NCBI GenBank assembly: GCA_040399685.1
Contig: JBBART010000001.1
Span: 186,001-250,000 of the forward strand
Direction: 5' to 3'
DNA from: CAIQQQ01 sp040399685
GTDB taxonomy: Bacteria; Pseudomonadota; Alphaproteobacteria; Acetobacterales; Acetobacteraceae
Length of the DNA stretch: 64,000 bases
How positions within the stretch are numbered: the first letter of the stretch is position 1; every line of letters begins with the position of its first letter. Of the stretch, positions 26,501 through 34,436 are shown in pieces. The translations under genes and the position numbers were made by a program. A model generated the notes under the pieces. That model was given only the letters and a program-made list of their open reading frames with translations. It ran no database searches and was not told the DNA's origin.

Positions 26501-27000
26501 TGGGCCGCACGGCCGAGGAGGCGCTGATTTTGCACGCCACCCACGCCTTGCTGCAACACGCGCTGGACCGTCAGGCTGCCAATGCCGAACAGCCGTTGCT
26601 GGACCGGATCGGTGCGGTGTTCCGCGGCATCACCGGCGGTGTGCATGCCGGGGTGGTGATCGAGGATACCGCGTCGGGGCAAACCATGCTGGCGCTGGAC
26701 GCTGACGGGCAGGGGCGCAAGGCACTGGATCAGCTGAGCGAGGGCACCAGCGACCAATTGTATCTGGCCATGCGGATCGCGGCGCTGGAGGAATATGCCG
26801 GCGCCGCGCCCGCCTTGCCGTTCGTGGCGGATGATATCCTGCAGACGTCCGATGATCGGCGTACCCTGGCCATGCTGGAGGCATTGCTGGACCTGAGCCA
26901 GCATGTGCAGGCGATTGTGCTGACGCATCACCCGCATATCGCGGCACTTGCGGCGGAGTTGCCGGCAGGGCGGGTCAATCTGGTGCGCCTCGGCGGCTGA
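23575..27000 (+). CDS. yhaN: AAA family ATPase, YhaN-like (SbcC/Rad50 superfamily)
   Basis: A 1141-residue SMC-like ATPase. Walker A is APNGFGKS (33–40); the signature LSEGTSDQLYLAMRI and Walker B LPFVADDIL lie near the C-terminus, bringing the two half-sites together across a very long, alanine-rich, coiled-coil middle (about 170–1000). No CxxC zinc hook is seen in the middle, which separates it from SbcC/Rad50 and fits YhaN. It overlaps its nuclease partner. The pair could act in repair or in defence; no other defence gene is adjacent. Confidence 0.85.
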   Translation: MRLSRLVLDRYGPFESLELPFDSTPGRLNVIIAPNGFGKSVIRTAIGNLLFGIPATTQMNFRHGNDRMRLRAEVEGPGGVLSLVRRKGNGNTLALEDGSLVQPEVLRQLIGNADMAVFRELFGLDTDLLRSGGRELIRSQGRLGQVLFAAGGGLGRVRELLATLEAQRDELGRATTRHKSRPIWRALTDWEGASHDLRQAALRPDGWARLQEASTAAAVRFDALISEQDAQAQERDGLRMTGAVRPWLARLHSANHILADAGQAPELDDGFAPRWRIALEAGAKAASFAKAATDALDLVQEVRANLSFDPAWLESAETFEAMVELRGQALGAERDLPKVEADLAQTRARARVLRTTLGWDDAVPLPAATAVQRAKRHLQAHARLQADKNAADTLRDTAQVQHGETASALALLPGDTDMSAIADLARLLRAEGDPAGRLDQAQKRLRAAEAAFAGALAAIPDSPLAEASLGLTAAPSDARLEATDKALGKAEMALVQATRARVERLQAMELATSKLAALEQRAMLPPPGALVQARALRDALWEAMRVDPSQAVALDRAMREADAVADALIAHGQEVAEAEAGRGALARLSAELLHDDESVAKAVTAEAAMREELAAMARAAGGAARDVPALRLFLRARAEAVARRTARDAEVAALADLRADMLRRGGALASALGLAAPAVEIVGALLADADRRIEAARTLAARRGELVKQAALQAKALASGREAAAQAAQALATWHTQWRDCTQALTRPADEAPDVTGDALDLIEALRGQDAAGDTSQIRVDDMNRAVTALRRMLDHVAHLAPDLAALPLVEAAAALQRRFQSERENAARCADADARIVLARADSSAKAKAAGDAAVMLQGLRAALHAETDAAAEEQLRRAGEIGKARHDRDEALHALTQQGRGLAAAALAERAAATTDEADAARLHAIDQRQPVLVSEIDSARDAAAEAARALDHASTGTDAADAAQRRQQAQALLGRTAEEALILHATHALLQHALDRQAANAEQPLLDRIGAVFRGITGGVHAGVVIEDTASGQTMLALDADGQGRKALDQLSEGTSDQLYLAMRIAALEEYAGAAPALPFVADDILQTSDDRRTLAMLEALLDLSQHVQAIVLTHHPHIAALAAELPAGRVNLVRLGG

Positions 27001-27025
27001 GGGCGGATTTAGGGCTGGTTCTCGG

Positions 27026-27062
27026 GCGATGCGGCACACCCCGATGGGGCATGCCGCATCGC
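27026..27062. terminator. Bidirectional hairpin between convergent genes
   Basis: GCGATGCGGCA (27026–27036) pairs with TGCCGCATCGC (27052–27062), with CCCC/GGGG extending the pairing inside. It sits in the 76-base gap between the YhaN-like gene and the convergent aldehyde dehydrogenase, where a shared terminator is expected. Confidence 0.65.
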
Positions 27063-27076
27063 CGTTGACGTTCGTT

Positions 27077-28459
27077 TCAGACCGGCGCTTCGGCCGCCAG
27101 GATGCGGACCAGTTTTTTGTTCACGAACGCGTGGATGCCCATGTCGCCCAGTTCGCGGCCATAGCCAGAGTCCTTGATGCCACCGAAGGGCAACTCGGCA
27201 TCGGACCAGGAGATGTTGTTGACGAACATCATTCCCGTCTCGACCTGGGTGGCCACGCGCTTGCCGCGTTCGATGTCCTGGGTGAAGACCGAGCCACCCA
27301 GGCCGAAATCGGAATCGTTGGCGAGTGCGATGGCGGCCGCCTCATCCTTCACGCGGAAGAACATCGCCACGGGGCCGAAGAACTCGCCGCGAAAGGCCGG
27401 GTTTTCGGGGGCCACGTCGGTCAGGATGGTGGGCTGCATGAAGGCGCCGGGGCGATCGATGCGCTTGCCGCCGATCAGCACCTTCGCACCATGGGCCACC
27501 GCGATATCCACCTGCTTGACCAGGTCTGCCGCGGCCTGCTCGGTGGACAGGGGGCCGAGCGTGGTGGCCTCGTCCTTGGGGTTGCCCGCCACCAGGGCCA
27601 AGAGGGCGTGCTGGAACTTCGCCAGAAACGCATCGGCGACCGACTCGACAACGATGAAGCGCTTTGCTGCACAGCAGGTTTGGCCGTTGTTGTACATCCG
27701 GCCCCAGACCGCCCATTTGACGGTGTGCTCCAGATCCGCGTCCTCCAGCACGATGAAGGCGTCGCTGCCGCCGAGTTCCATCGAGGACGGCTTCAGGTTC
27801 TGCCCGGCGCGGCCGGCGATGCTGCGGCCGGCTTCGGTGCTGCCGGTCAACGCCACGCCCTTGATGCGCGGATCATCGATGATGATGTCGGACTGGGCGT
27901 GCGAGATCTGCAGGTTGGTGTAAAGGCCTGCGGGAGCGCCGGCCTCCACGAGCAGCTTTTCGAACGCGATGGCACATTGCGGCACGCAGCCGGCGTGTTT
28001 GACCACCATCGTGTTGCCGGCCATCAGATGCGGCCCGGCGACCCGCGCGAGCTGGTAATACGGAAAGTTCCATGGCTCGACACAGAAGATCACGCCGATG
28101 GGGCTGCTCTCCATATGCGCTTCGCCATCGATGGGGTTCAGTTTCACCGGGGCCAGGAAGCGGGCGGCGTTCTTGGCGTAATAGGCCAGAATCTGCGAGC
28201 TGTACTCTACCTCGCCACGGGCCTCGCTGATGCGCTTGCCCATTTCCATCGTCATTGTCTGCGCAAACGGTTCGGCCTGCTCATGCAGCAAGGCCGCGGC
28301 CTTGGCGATGATCTTGGCCCGGTCCGCATAGCTTGTGCGCTTCCAGGTCTCGTAACAGGCGGCGGCGGCGGCGAGCTTGGTCTCAAGCTGTTCGTTGGTG
28401 ATTTCGTCGAAGGATTTGACGAGGGTGTTGTCGAAAGGATTGATGCTTTGATAGGCCAT
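27077..28459 (-). CDS. NAD(P)-dependent aldehyde dehydrogenase, succinate-semialdehyde type
   Basis: A 460-residue aldehyde dehydrogenase closest in style to the short GabD/Sad succinate-semialdehyde dehydrogenases. The catalytic Cys lies in YNNGQTCCAAKR, the general base Glu in MELGGSD, and the cofactor loop in ALTGSTEAGRSIAG. PWNFPYY and the late LPFGGIKDSGYGRE motifs are intact. The ATG at 28459 gives the normal family N-terminus MAYQSINPF. It is monocistronic. Substrate could be succinate semialdehyde or another small semialdehyde; no 4-aminobutyrate genes are nearby. Confidence 0.9.
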   Translation of the reverse strand: MAYQSINPFDNTLVKSFDEITNEQLETKLAAAAACYETWKRTSYADRAKIIAKAAALLHEQAEPFAQTMTMEMGKRISEARGEVEYSSQILAYYAKNAARFLAPVKLNPIDGEAHMESSPIGVIFCVEPWNFPYYQLARVAGPHLMAGNTMVVKHAGCVPQCAIAFEKLLVEAGAPAGLYTNLQISHAQSDIIIDDPRIKGVALTGSTEAGRSIAGRAGQNLKPSSMELGGSDAFIVLEDADLEHTVKWAVWGRMYNNGQTCCAAKRFIVVESVADAFLAKFQHALLALVAGNPKDEATTLGPLSTEQAAADLVKQVDIAVAHGAKVLIGGKRIDRPGAFMQPTILTDVAPENPAFRGEFFGPVAMFFRVKDEAAAIALANDSDFGLGGSVFTQDIERGKRVATQVETGMMFVNNISWSDAELPFGGIKDSGYGRELGDMGIHAFVNKKLVRILAAEAPV

Positions 28460-28660
28460 CGTTTCGATTTTCTTTCATGGTCGTCGTGCACGGTGCCTGT
28501 GGAGATCGACGCAGGCGTGCTTTGACGTGGCCCGTTGACAAGTCTCGACGGGTGTCATGGGTTGCATTGAAATTCTGTTCCTTTCCGGCATTTGGGATGA
28601 ATGTCGCGGGCAGCAGGTTCGCAGACGACTCACGGCGGCCCTGCGCGGTTGCCACTGTCA

Positions 28661-28706
28661 CGGTCTGCCTGCCCCCCGGGAACCCTGCCGGGGGGCGAGC
28701 AGACCG
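28661..28706 (-). terminator. Strong GC hairpin after the tartrate/malate dehydrogenase gene
   Basis: CGGTCTGC (28661–28668) pairs with GCAGACCG (28699–28706), and inside it GCCCCCCGG pairs with CCGGGGGGC. The structure starts four bases beyond the stop codon of the minus-strand dehydrogenase. No T run follows, so it may act as a Rho-assisted terminator or 3' stabiliser. Confidence 0.6.
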
Positions 28707-28709
28707 GCA

Positions 28710-29786
28710 TCAGTCGTTGGCGTGCCGCAGGGCTTCGCACACCGCTTCCGTCACCTGCCTTGTGGTGGCTGTGCCGCCGAGATCGGGCGTGTGCAGCGCG
28801 GGATTGGCCGTCACGCGTTCCACTGCCTTCATCAGGCGCACCGCCGCCGGCTTCTCGCCCAGATGCTCCAGCATCATCGCGGCCGTCCAGAAGGTGGCGA
28901 CCGGATTGGCGATGCCCTTGCCGGTGATGTCGAACGCCGAGCCATGGATCGGCTCGAACATCGAGGGCGATGTGCGCTCCGGGTTCAGGTTCGCCGTCGG
29001 CGCGATGCCGAGCGAGCCGGCCAGGGCTGCCGCCAGATCGGACAGGATGTCGGCGTGCAGGTTGGTGGCAACGATGGTGTCCAGTGTTTCGGGCTTGATG
29101 GTCATGCGCATCGTCATCGCGTCGACCAGCATCTTGTCCCATGTCACGTCCGGGAATTCCTGGGCGATCTGGGCTGCGATCTCGTCCCACATCACCATGG
29201 CGTGGCGCTGGGCGTTGCTTTTGGTCACCACCGTCAGCAGCTTGCGGGGGCGGGACTGGGCCAGCCTGAACGCATAGCGCATGATGCGTTCCACGCCGGC
29301 GCGGGTCATGATGGAGACGTCGGTGGCCACCTCGATCGGCAGGCCCTGGTGCACGCGGCCGCCGACGCCGGAATATTCGCCCTCTGAGTTCTCGCGCACG
29401 ATCACCCAGTCAAGCTCCGGGCCGGACACGTGGCGCAACGGGCTGACGATGCCCGGCAGCACCCGCGTGGGGCGCACATTGGCGTATTGGTCGAGCGGTT
29501 GGCAGATCGCCAGGCGCAGGCCCCACAGGGTGATGTGGTCGGGGATATCGGGTGCTCCGACGGCGCCGAACAGGATGGCGTCGAAGCTGCGAAGCTGGTC
29601 GGCGCCGTCAGCCGGCATCATCACGCCGTGTTTGCGGTAATAGTCCGAGCCCCAGTCGAAATCCTGGAAGTCCAGCGTGAACGCGCCGTCGCGCTCGGCG
29701 CAGATCTTTAGCACCTCAACGCCGGCCTCGATCACTTCCGGCCCGATGCCGTCTCCGCCCATGGCGGCGATCCGATAATGACGCAT
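28710..29786 (-). CDS. Tartrate/D-malate/isopropylmalate-type dehydrogenase
   Basis: A 358-residue member of the beta-decarboxylating dehydrogenase family, closest to tartrate dehydrogenase/decarboxylase (TtuC) or D-malate dehydrogenase. The start is MRHYRIAAMGGDGIGPEVIEAG, the substrate-binding Arg/Glu region is VRENSEGEYSGVGGR, and the metal Asp residues are in TWDKMLVDAMTMRM and ILSDLAAAL. The ATG at 29786 follows GGGAGAA; the frame runs to 29894 without a ribosome site. Leucine synthesis genes are absent, favouring a catabolic role on tartrate or malate under the divergent GntR regulator. Confidence 0.85.
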   Translation of the reverse strand: MRHYRIAAMGGDGIGPEVIEAGVEVLKICAERDGAFTLDFQDFDWGSDYYRKHGVMMPADGADQLRSFDAILFGAVGAPDIPDHITLWGLRLAICQPLDQYANVRPTRVLPGIVSPLRHVSGPELDWVIVRENSEGEYSGVGGRVHQGLPIEVATDVSIMTRAGVERIMRYAFRLAQSRPRKLLTVVTKSNAQRHAMVMWDEIAAQIAQEFPDVTWDKMLVDAMTMRMTIKPETLDTIVATNLHADILSDLAAALAGSLGIAPTANLNPERTSPSMFEPIHGSAFDITGKGIANPVATFWTAAMMLEHLGEKPAAVRLMKAVERVTANPALHTPDLGGTATTRQVTEAVCEALRHAND

Positions 29787-29935
29787 GTGTTTCTCCCGGG
29801 TATGGATGCTGGTTTGGCTAAAGTGCCATCTTCCATGCAAGATGGTCTGGACGTAGATGGCAGCGTCGCCGATTGTCAATTGCGTGCGCGTCAACTTGCA
29901 TGAACGTTGGCGGGGCGGGGCAGTCAGGGTTGAAC

Positions 29936-30637
29936 ATGTTGGATATGCGAAGCGGGGCGGACGCGCAGGGGCAGAAGCCGTCCTTGGTTGATGGCGCGTA
30001 TGACGCGTTGAAGGACGCCATTCGCAACAATGTTTTCGCGCCCGGCTATCAGGGCTCTGAGCAGGAGATTGCCACCCAGCTCGGCATGAGCCGGACGCCG
30101 GTTCACGAGGCGATCATCCGGCTGCAGGAAGAAGGGTTGGTGCGCGTGCTGGCGCGGCGCGGCGTGGTGGTGTGTGCGATTTCGCCGGAGGATATGCGCG
30201 AGATCTATGAGGTGATCATTGCCCTGGAGACGGCCTGCGCCGAATTGCTGGCCGACAAGCCGGCGGAGATGCGCGGGCCGGTTGCGGACGAACTCGATGG
30301 TGTGAACGATCAGATGCAGGCGGCGCTGGAAGCCGATGATCTTGTCGGCTGGGCCAGGGCGGATGAGCGGTTCCACCAACTGCTGGTGGAGCGCAGCGGC
30401 AACCGGCGGCTGGCGCGGATGTTTCACACCATCATGGACCAGTCGCACCGCGCCCGCATGTTGACCCTGCGGCTGCGCCCGAAACCGGTCGCGTCAGCGG
30501 AGGAACATCGGGCCATTGTGGCGGCGATCCGGCAGGGCTGCGTGCCGGCGGCGGGCGATGGGGCGAAGCGGCACCGGGTGACGGCACGCAACCAGTTGTT
30601 GCCGCTGCTGGAGCAACTTGGGATGCGGCATCTTTAG
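29936..30637 (+). CDS. GntR-family regulator (FCD type)
   Basis: A 233-residue regulator with winged helix (EQEIATQLGMSRTPVHEAIIRLQEEGLV) and an FCD effector domain (ADERFHQLLVERSGN; EEHRAIVAAI; final His in KRHRVTARNQ). ATG 29936 is chosen; the frame extends upstream to 29873, and an ATG at 29945 is another option. It diverges from the tartrate/D-malate-type dehydrogenase across about 150 bases, so it probably represses that gene in response to a hydroxy acid (inference). Confidence 0.86.
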   Translation: MLDMRSGADAQGQKPSLVDGAYDALKDAIRNNVFAPGYQGSEQEIATQLGMSRTPVHEAIIRLQEEGLVRVLARRGVVVCAISPEDMREIYEVIIALETACAELLADKPAEMRGPVADELDGVNDQMQAALEADDLVGWARADERFHQLLVERSGNRRLARMFHTIMDQSHRARMLTLRLRPKPVASAEEHRAIVAAIRQGCVPAAGDGAKRHRVTARNQLLPLLEQLGMRHL

Positions 30638-30672
30638 AGTGGATGGACAAGTGATCGGCACGACAGGAAGGT

Positions 30673-30696
30673 CTTCTTTTTCTGAAGAAAAAGAAG
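30673..30696. terminator. AT-rich terminator hairpin 1
   Basis: CTTCTTTTTCT (30673–30683) and AGAAAAAGAAG (30686–30696) form a perfect 11-base palindrome 36 bases after the GntR stop, followed by an A-rich stretch. In the plus direction it ends the GntR transcript. Its base composition contrasts sharply with the flanks. Confidence 0.6.
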
Positions 30697-30771
30697 CAAA
30701 AAGACTTTCATTCGTGTCGGTGCGTGGTGCGGCAGATGCCGCGCCATGTAGATAAAGTCATGAAGTTTTTT

Positions 30772-30795
30772 GGTTCTTTTTTTCAAAAAAGAACC
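30772..30795. terminator. AT-rich terminator hairpin 2
   Basis: GGTTCTTTTTT (30772–30782) and AAAAAAGAACC (30785–30795) make a second near-identical style of palindrome, nine bases beyond the stop of the convergent LysR gene. The T tract within the stem gives a run of U in either direction, so it should terminate the minus-strand transcript. Confidence 0.62.
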
Positions 30796-30803
30796 GCTTC
30801 GCT

Positions 30804-31709
30804 TCACTCTTTATGCGTCCGGCTGGCCTGCTGGCGGCTGACGGCGCGCACCTCGTCGCGGAAGGCCAATGCCAGGCGGGACAGCGGCTGCGCTTCGGAC
30901 CACAGCATATACGCTATGGCCGGCGTGGCCGGCAGGAATGGGCGGATGACGAGGTCATGGCCGCCGCCCTGGCGCGGGGAGAACGGGTCCACCACCGCCA
31001 CGCCCACGCCGGTGGCCGCGAGCACGCAGGCGGTGTTGCAGTATCGCACCACCACGGTGGGCTGATACGCCACGTTGGACTGCTCAAAGCTCTGGCGCAC
31101 GGCTTCGCCCAGCCGCGTGCCGCGTTCCAGGCCGATCAAGGGCAGGCCGGTGAGGTCAGACGCGGCGATGTGGGATTTTTCGCTCAAGGGATGGCCCGGC
31201 GCGAAGACGCAGACCATTTCGCCGGTGTGCACGATCTCGGACGCGATGCCGGGCTGGCGCACCAGGCCGAGCGCGAAGCCGAGCTCGGCCACGCGGGTCA
31301 GCACGCCGTCCATGATCCCCTCATAGCGGCGGACATCGAAATAGATGCGGGTGTCCGGGCGCTGGTGCAGGAAGCGTTTCAGCGCCAGCGGGATGATGCT
31401 GTAGGCGAGCGGCGGGGTGGCCACGATGGCCATATGGCCCGACCGGCTGTCGCGCAGGTCGCGCACCCGGTGTTCCAGCTTGGCATGCAGGGCGAAGATG
31501 GTCTCGCTTTCCTCATCGATCGCCAGCGCCTCGGTGGTGGGGAACAGGCGGTTGTTGATGCGGTGGAACAGCGCGAACCCGGCCTGCGCCTCCATCGTTT
31601 TGAGCGCGTTGCTGATGGCGGGCTGCGATAGCGCCAACTCGTCCGCCGCGGCGACGGTGGTGCGATGCCGGATCAGGGCGCGCAGGATTTCAAGCTGTCG
31701 GAGGGTCAT
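30804..31709 (-). CDS. LysR-family transcriptional regulator
   Basis: A 301-residue regulator: winged helix MTLRQLEILRALIRHRTTVAAADELALSQPAISNALKTME-type N-terminus and a two-lobed effector domain (MAIVATPPLAYSIIPLALKRFL; CVLAATGVGVAVVDPF). The gene stands alone between the GntR terminators and the AT-rich HD-GYP segment, so its target is unclear; LysR proteins of this shape often respond to opines, amino acids or aromatic acids. Confidence 0.88.
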   Translation of the reverse strand: MTLRQLEILRALIRHRTTVAAADELALSQPAISNALKTMEAQAGFALFHRINNRLFPTTEALAIDEESETIFALHAKLEHRVRDLRDSRSGHMAIVATPPLAYSIIPLALKRFLHQRPDTRIYFDVRRYEGIMDGVLTRVAELGFALGLVRQPGIASEIVHTGEMVCVFAPGHPLSEKSHIAASDLTGLPLIGLERGTRLGEAVRQSFEQSNVAYQPTVVVRYCNTACVLAATGVGVAVVDPFSPRQGGGHDLVIRPFLPATPAIAYMLWSEAQPLSRLALAFRDEVRAVSRQQASRTHKE

Positions 31710-31837
31710 GTCGGCTCAGTGAACAGGTGCGGGTCTTTTATCAAGGGGGTTGCGTGCAAAACCAAGGCTCATCCGGATCGTGCTTACAGATGGCTCCCGA
31801 GATGGCGGGGCAGGAACCTGGCTCTCGTGGGGTCGGG

Positions 31838-33184
31838 TTAGAAAACTGGCCTGAGAGCGGATGACACTTTTGCGGTGCTAACCGGATGAATACAGGAATT
31901 TTTTGCTTCATCATCGTAATGATCTGCAATCTGTTTTATTTTTTCCTGAATTGCCAAAAACGCCTCCACCACAATCGGGTCGAAATGCTCCCCGCTTTGG
32001 CGCTGAATTTCCTCGACTGCTTGATTGTGTGGCCATTTTTTTTTGTAAACTCGTTCGCTCACAAGTGCGTCGTACACATCGGCCACCGCCATGATCCGTG
32101 CGGATAACGGGATTTGCTGACCGGAGAGGCCGCGCGGATAACCCTCCCCATTCCATCTCTCGTGATGGCCCCCCGCAATTTCGAGTGCCTTTTGCAGCAT
32201 CAGCGTATGCTCTAACTCGCCCTCGATGGCGGAGCGCAGCACGTTCTCACCGATGGTTGTATGAGCCTTCATGATTGCCCACTCGGCTGGATCCAAAGGG
32301 CCAGGTTTGAGTAAAATGGAATCTGAAATTCCCACTTTGCCGATATCGTGCATTGGCGCGACTAAAAACAGCATATCAATGCTATCTCCAGTCAAATCGT
32401 CAGTATAATGTCCGTTGTCTCTAATTTTTAGCGCTATTGCTCTCACATAGTTTTGAGTTCGTAATATGTGATGTCCTGTTTCGTTATCGTGGGCCAGACT
32501 TATTGCGTTAATGCTTTTCAGCATCTGTTTTTTTGTAGAGTTGGCAAGGTCAGAGGTTTCATCAATTTTTTTATGTAGACTGAGATCAAGTCGCAGGGCC
32601 AAATATCCGAATTGCCTGATCACTAAAAATACAAAAATGAATGCAAGCAGGGTATAATTTACGGAGCCGGTGTCCAGGAAAAATTTAATTTCTAATATGC
32701 TCGCAAGCGGAATTCGAATGAACCAGACAATTGCTACGCCGAAAAACGTAAATCCAATTAGTTTCAAGTAAATGTTGTTTGGTTTTTCGTTAATTTTTTT
32801 AATTCGAAAATAAGCCACGGCATTGAATATGCCAACAGAGGCGCCCACCGTCGGTGCAATAAGGGACGAAAGGTCTAATTTCACCAACAGCCAAAGCGTC
32901 GCAGCATACAGAACACAGATCGCAGCATCTCGTATTCTCGTGGTTTTAGATTTTCCAAACAATACGCGAAGGCTATCGACATAAAGAGCGATTGCGTAGC
33001 TTAAAAGAAAATTGGCTAAAAAGTATCTTTCAAAATTAATGACCTGGTACGACACGAGCGTCAACGTTGACGCCACTGCGAACATCAGCGAAGCAGCCAT
33101 CCAAATTTGCGCCGAGCGGTCATTGTTATTTCGAAAGATAATAGCAACGAATGATGCTTCAACGACATGTAGCGCTATTAGCAA
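31838..33184 (-). CDS. Membrane HD-GYP domain protein (c-di-GMP phosphodiesterase candidate), 5' end uncertain
   Basis: A 448-residue protein with about seven hydrophobic helices (residues 1–195) and a C-terminal HD-GYP domain. HDxGK is at 279–283 (MHDIGKVG), the GYP motif at 348–350 in HHERWNGEGYPRGLSG, with HDNETGHH upstream. Such domains hydrolyse cyclic di-GMP. The gene is strikingly AT-rich, with many A/T-ending codons unlike its neighbours, which suggests acquisition by transfer. The only in-frame start is a TTG at 33184 without a ribosome site. An ATG at 33212 with GAAGG upstream is out of frame by one base and would give a better N-terminus if one A were removed from the AAA at 33199–33201. 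Confidence 0.85.
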   Translation of the reverse strand: MLIALHVVEASFVAIIFRNNNDRSAQIWMAASLMFAVASTLTLVSYQVINFERYFLANFLLSYAIALYVDSLRVLFGKSKTTRIRDAAICVLYAATLWLLVKLDLSSLIAPTVGASVGIFNAVAYFRIKKINEKPNNIYLKLIGFTFFGVAIVWFIRIPLASILEIKFFLDTGSVNYTLLAFIFVFLVIRQFGYLALRLDLSLHKKIDETSDLANSTKKQMLKSINAISLAHDNETGHHILRTQNYVRAIALKIRDNGHYTDDLTGDSIDMLFLVAPMHDIGKVGISDSILLKPGPLDPAEWAIMKAHTTIGENVLRSAIEGELEHTLMLQKALEIAGGHHERWNGEGYPRGLSGQQIPLSARIMAVADVYDALVSERVYKKKWPHNQAVEEIQRQSGEHFDPIVVEAFLAIQEKIKQIADHYDDEAKNSCIHPVSTAKVSSALRPVF

Positions 33185-33212
33185 TAGGATAAGCGCTGTT
33201 TACCGATAGCAT

Positions 33213-33550
33213 TTATAAAAACCTTCATCCCACATGTTCTGATAATCGATAGATTTCAGAATATTTTTTATTTTTACAGATTGTATCAATACAGAAACTA
33301 TTTTTTTATAAAATTACAACGCAAAAAATTTTCTGGAAATTAACACCTAACACTTTAGTGTTAATAAAAAATTTTTATAGTATATATGTGTCATAATTTG
33401 TATTGTACATGATGCGGTGATTTTTGACATAAAAGGGGGCATGGCAGAGTTCGAGCCGTGGCCAGGGCAAAAGCGACCCCCAACAGATGTGGCTGAGGCC
33501 GTGACGTGACGTTCAAGCCTGATTGAGGGAGTGCCGTTGCTGGTCGCGTG
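33213..33550. other. AT-rich non-coding stretch
   Basis: No gene is seen. The first 200 bases continue the low-GC composition of the HD-GYP gene, then composition returns to high GC near 33430. A palindrome TAACACT-TT-AGTGTTA lies at 33348–33363, next to A and T runs (33364–33380), which could be a terminator or regulator site. The HD-GYP promoter must lie here. The final 120 bases hold nothing recognisable. Confidence 0.6.
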
Positions 33551-34381
33551 TCAGGCGCCAAAGCCGAACAGCCGGCTGGGCGTGTTCCAAAGCACCTGGC
33601 GTCTGCCAGCCTCGTCGGGAAGCAGGGTCTCTATGAGTTGCAAAAGCGGCCCGTAATCGATCCGTTCCGGCGCCCGCAGGAATGGCCAGTCCGAGCCCCA
33701 TAGGCACAGATCGGGCGTAAATGCCTCAAGCAACGCCGCTATGAAGATGTGGGTGTCCTGATAGGGGTGGCTCTGGCCGGAGAACTGGCTGAAGCCGGAC
33801 AGTTTGACGCTGGCGCGTTGGGCCCGGCCGAGTGCGAGCAGGGCCTTGAAGCCGGGCTGGTCCAGCCCGCGCGCCGGCGCCGGTCTGCCGCAATGGTCGA
33901 TGACCAGGCGCACGTCTGACTGTTCGATCAGTGGTTGGAATGCGAGCAGTTGGTCGTCCTTGACCTGGATTTGCAGGAACATGTCCAGATCGGTCAGCCG
34001 GCGCAGCAAATCGCCCGTGTGCATGTAGCCGGCCGTGCCGTGATAGGGCGCGTTGAACGCAACCCCGATCATGCCCTGCGCCTTCAGACGCGCGAGGTCG
34101 GCGGTGGCGATGTCGTTGGCCACCACGGCAACACCCTTGAACCGCCCGTCTCCGCGGGCGATGGCGTCCAGAACCGGGCTGAGATCCTCACCATAGCCTG
34201 AATTGGTGCCGACGATGAGGGCGTGGCGCACGCCGTGCAGGTCCATGATTCGCAGCAGCTGCTCGACCGGTGCGATCTCCTGCCCGGTGGGGCGGTATCG
34301 TGTGTCGGCGCGATAGGGAAACCGGGCAGGGTCGATGACGTGGCAATGGCAGTCGATCTTGGGCTCGGGGGTGCGTGACAT
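33551..34381 (-). CDS. Amidohydrolase-superfamily hydrolase (cog3618 type)
   Basis: A 276-residue metal-dependent lactonase-like protein. The ligands are visible as KIDCHCHV at the N-terminus, VIDHCGRP in the middle and WGSDWPF near the end, the same scaffold as the lactonase at 13.4 kb but clearly diverged. Homologues hydrolyse 2-pyrone-4,6-dicarboxylate or sulfomuconolactone. It follows the liv importer genes on the same strand with 55 bases and a hairpin between, so it may act on a compound taken up by that system (inference). Confidence 0.82.
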   Translation of the reverse strand: MSRTPEPKIDCHCHVIDPARFPYRADTRYRPTGQEIAPVEQLLRIMDLHGVRHALIVGTNSGYGEDLSPVLDAIARGDGRFKGVAVVANDIATADLARLKAQGMIGVAFNAPYHGTAGYMHTGDLLRRLTDLDMFLQIQVKDDQLLAFQPLIEQSDVRLVIDHCGRPAPARGLDQPGFKALLALGRAQRASVKLSGFSQFSGQSHPYQDTHIFIAALLEAFTPDLCLWGSDWPFLRAPERIDYGPLLQLIETLLPDEAGRRQVLWNTPSRLFGFGA

Positions 34382-34403
34382 GCCTTGCTTTCAGTGTGCC
34401 GAA

Positions 34404-34430
34404 ATCCCCCCTCCCACCGGGAGGGGGGAT
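34404..34430 (-). terminator. GC hairpin after livK-like gene
   Basis: ATCCCCCCTCCC (34404–34415) and GGGAGGGGGGAT (34419–34430) form a perfect 12-pair stem with a three-base loop, seven bases past the stop of the minus-strand binding-protein gene. No U run follows. It may cap the 3' end of the importer mRNA and limit read-through into the amidohydrolase. Confidence 0.65.
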
Positions 34431-34436
34431 AGATGG

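Noticed and set aside
22325..27000. SbcCD or Rad50–Mre11 complex
   Set aside because: The ATPase lacks the CxxC hook and matches YhaN better.
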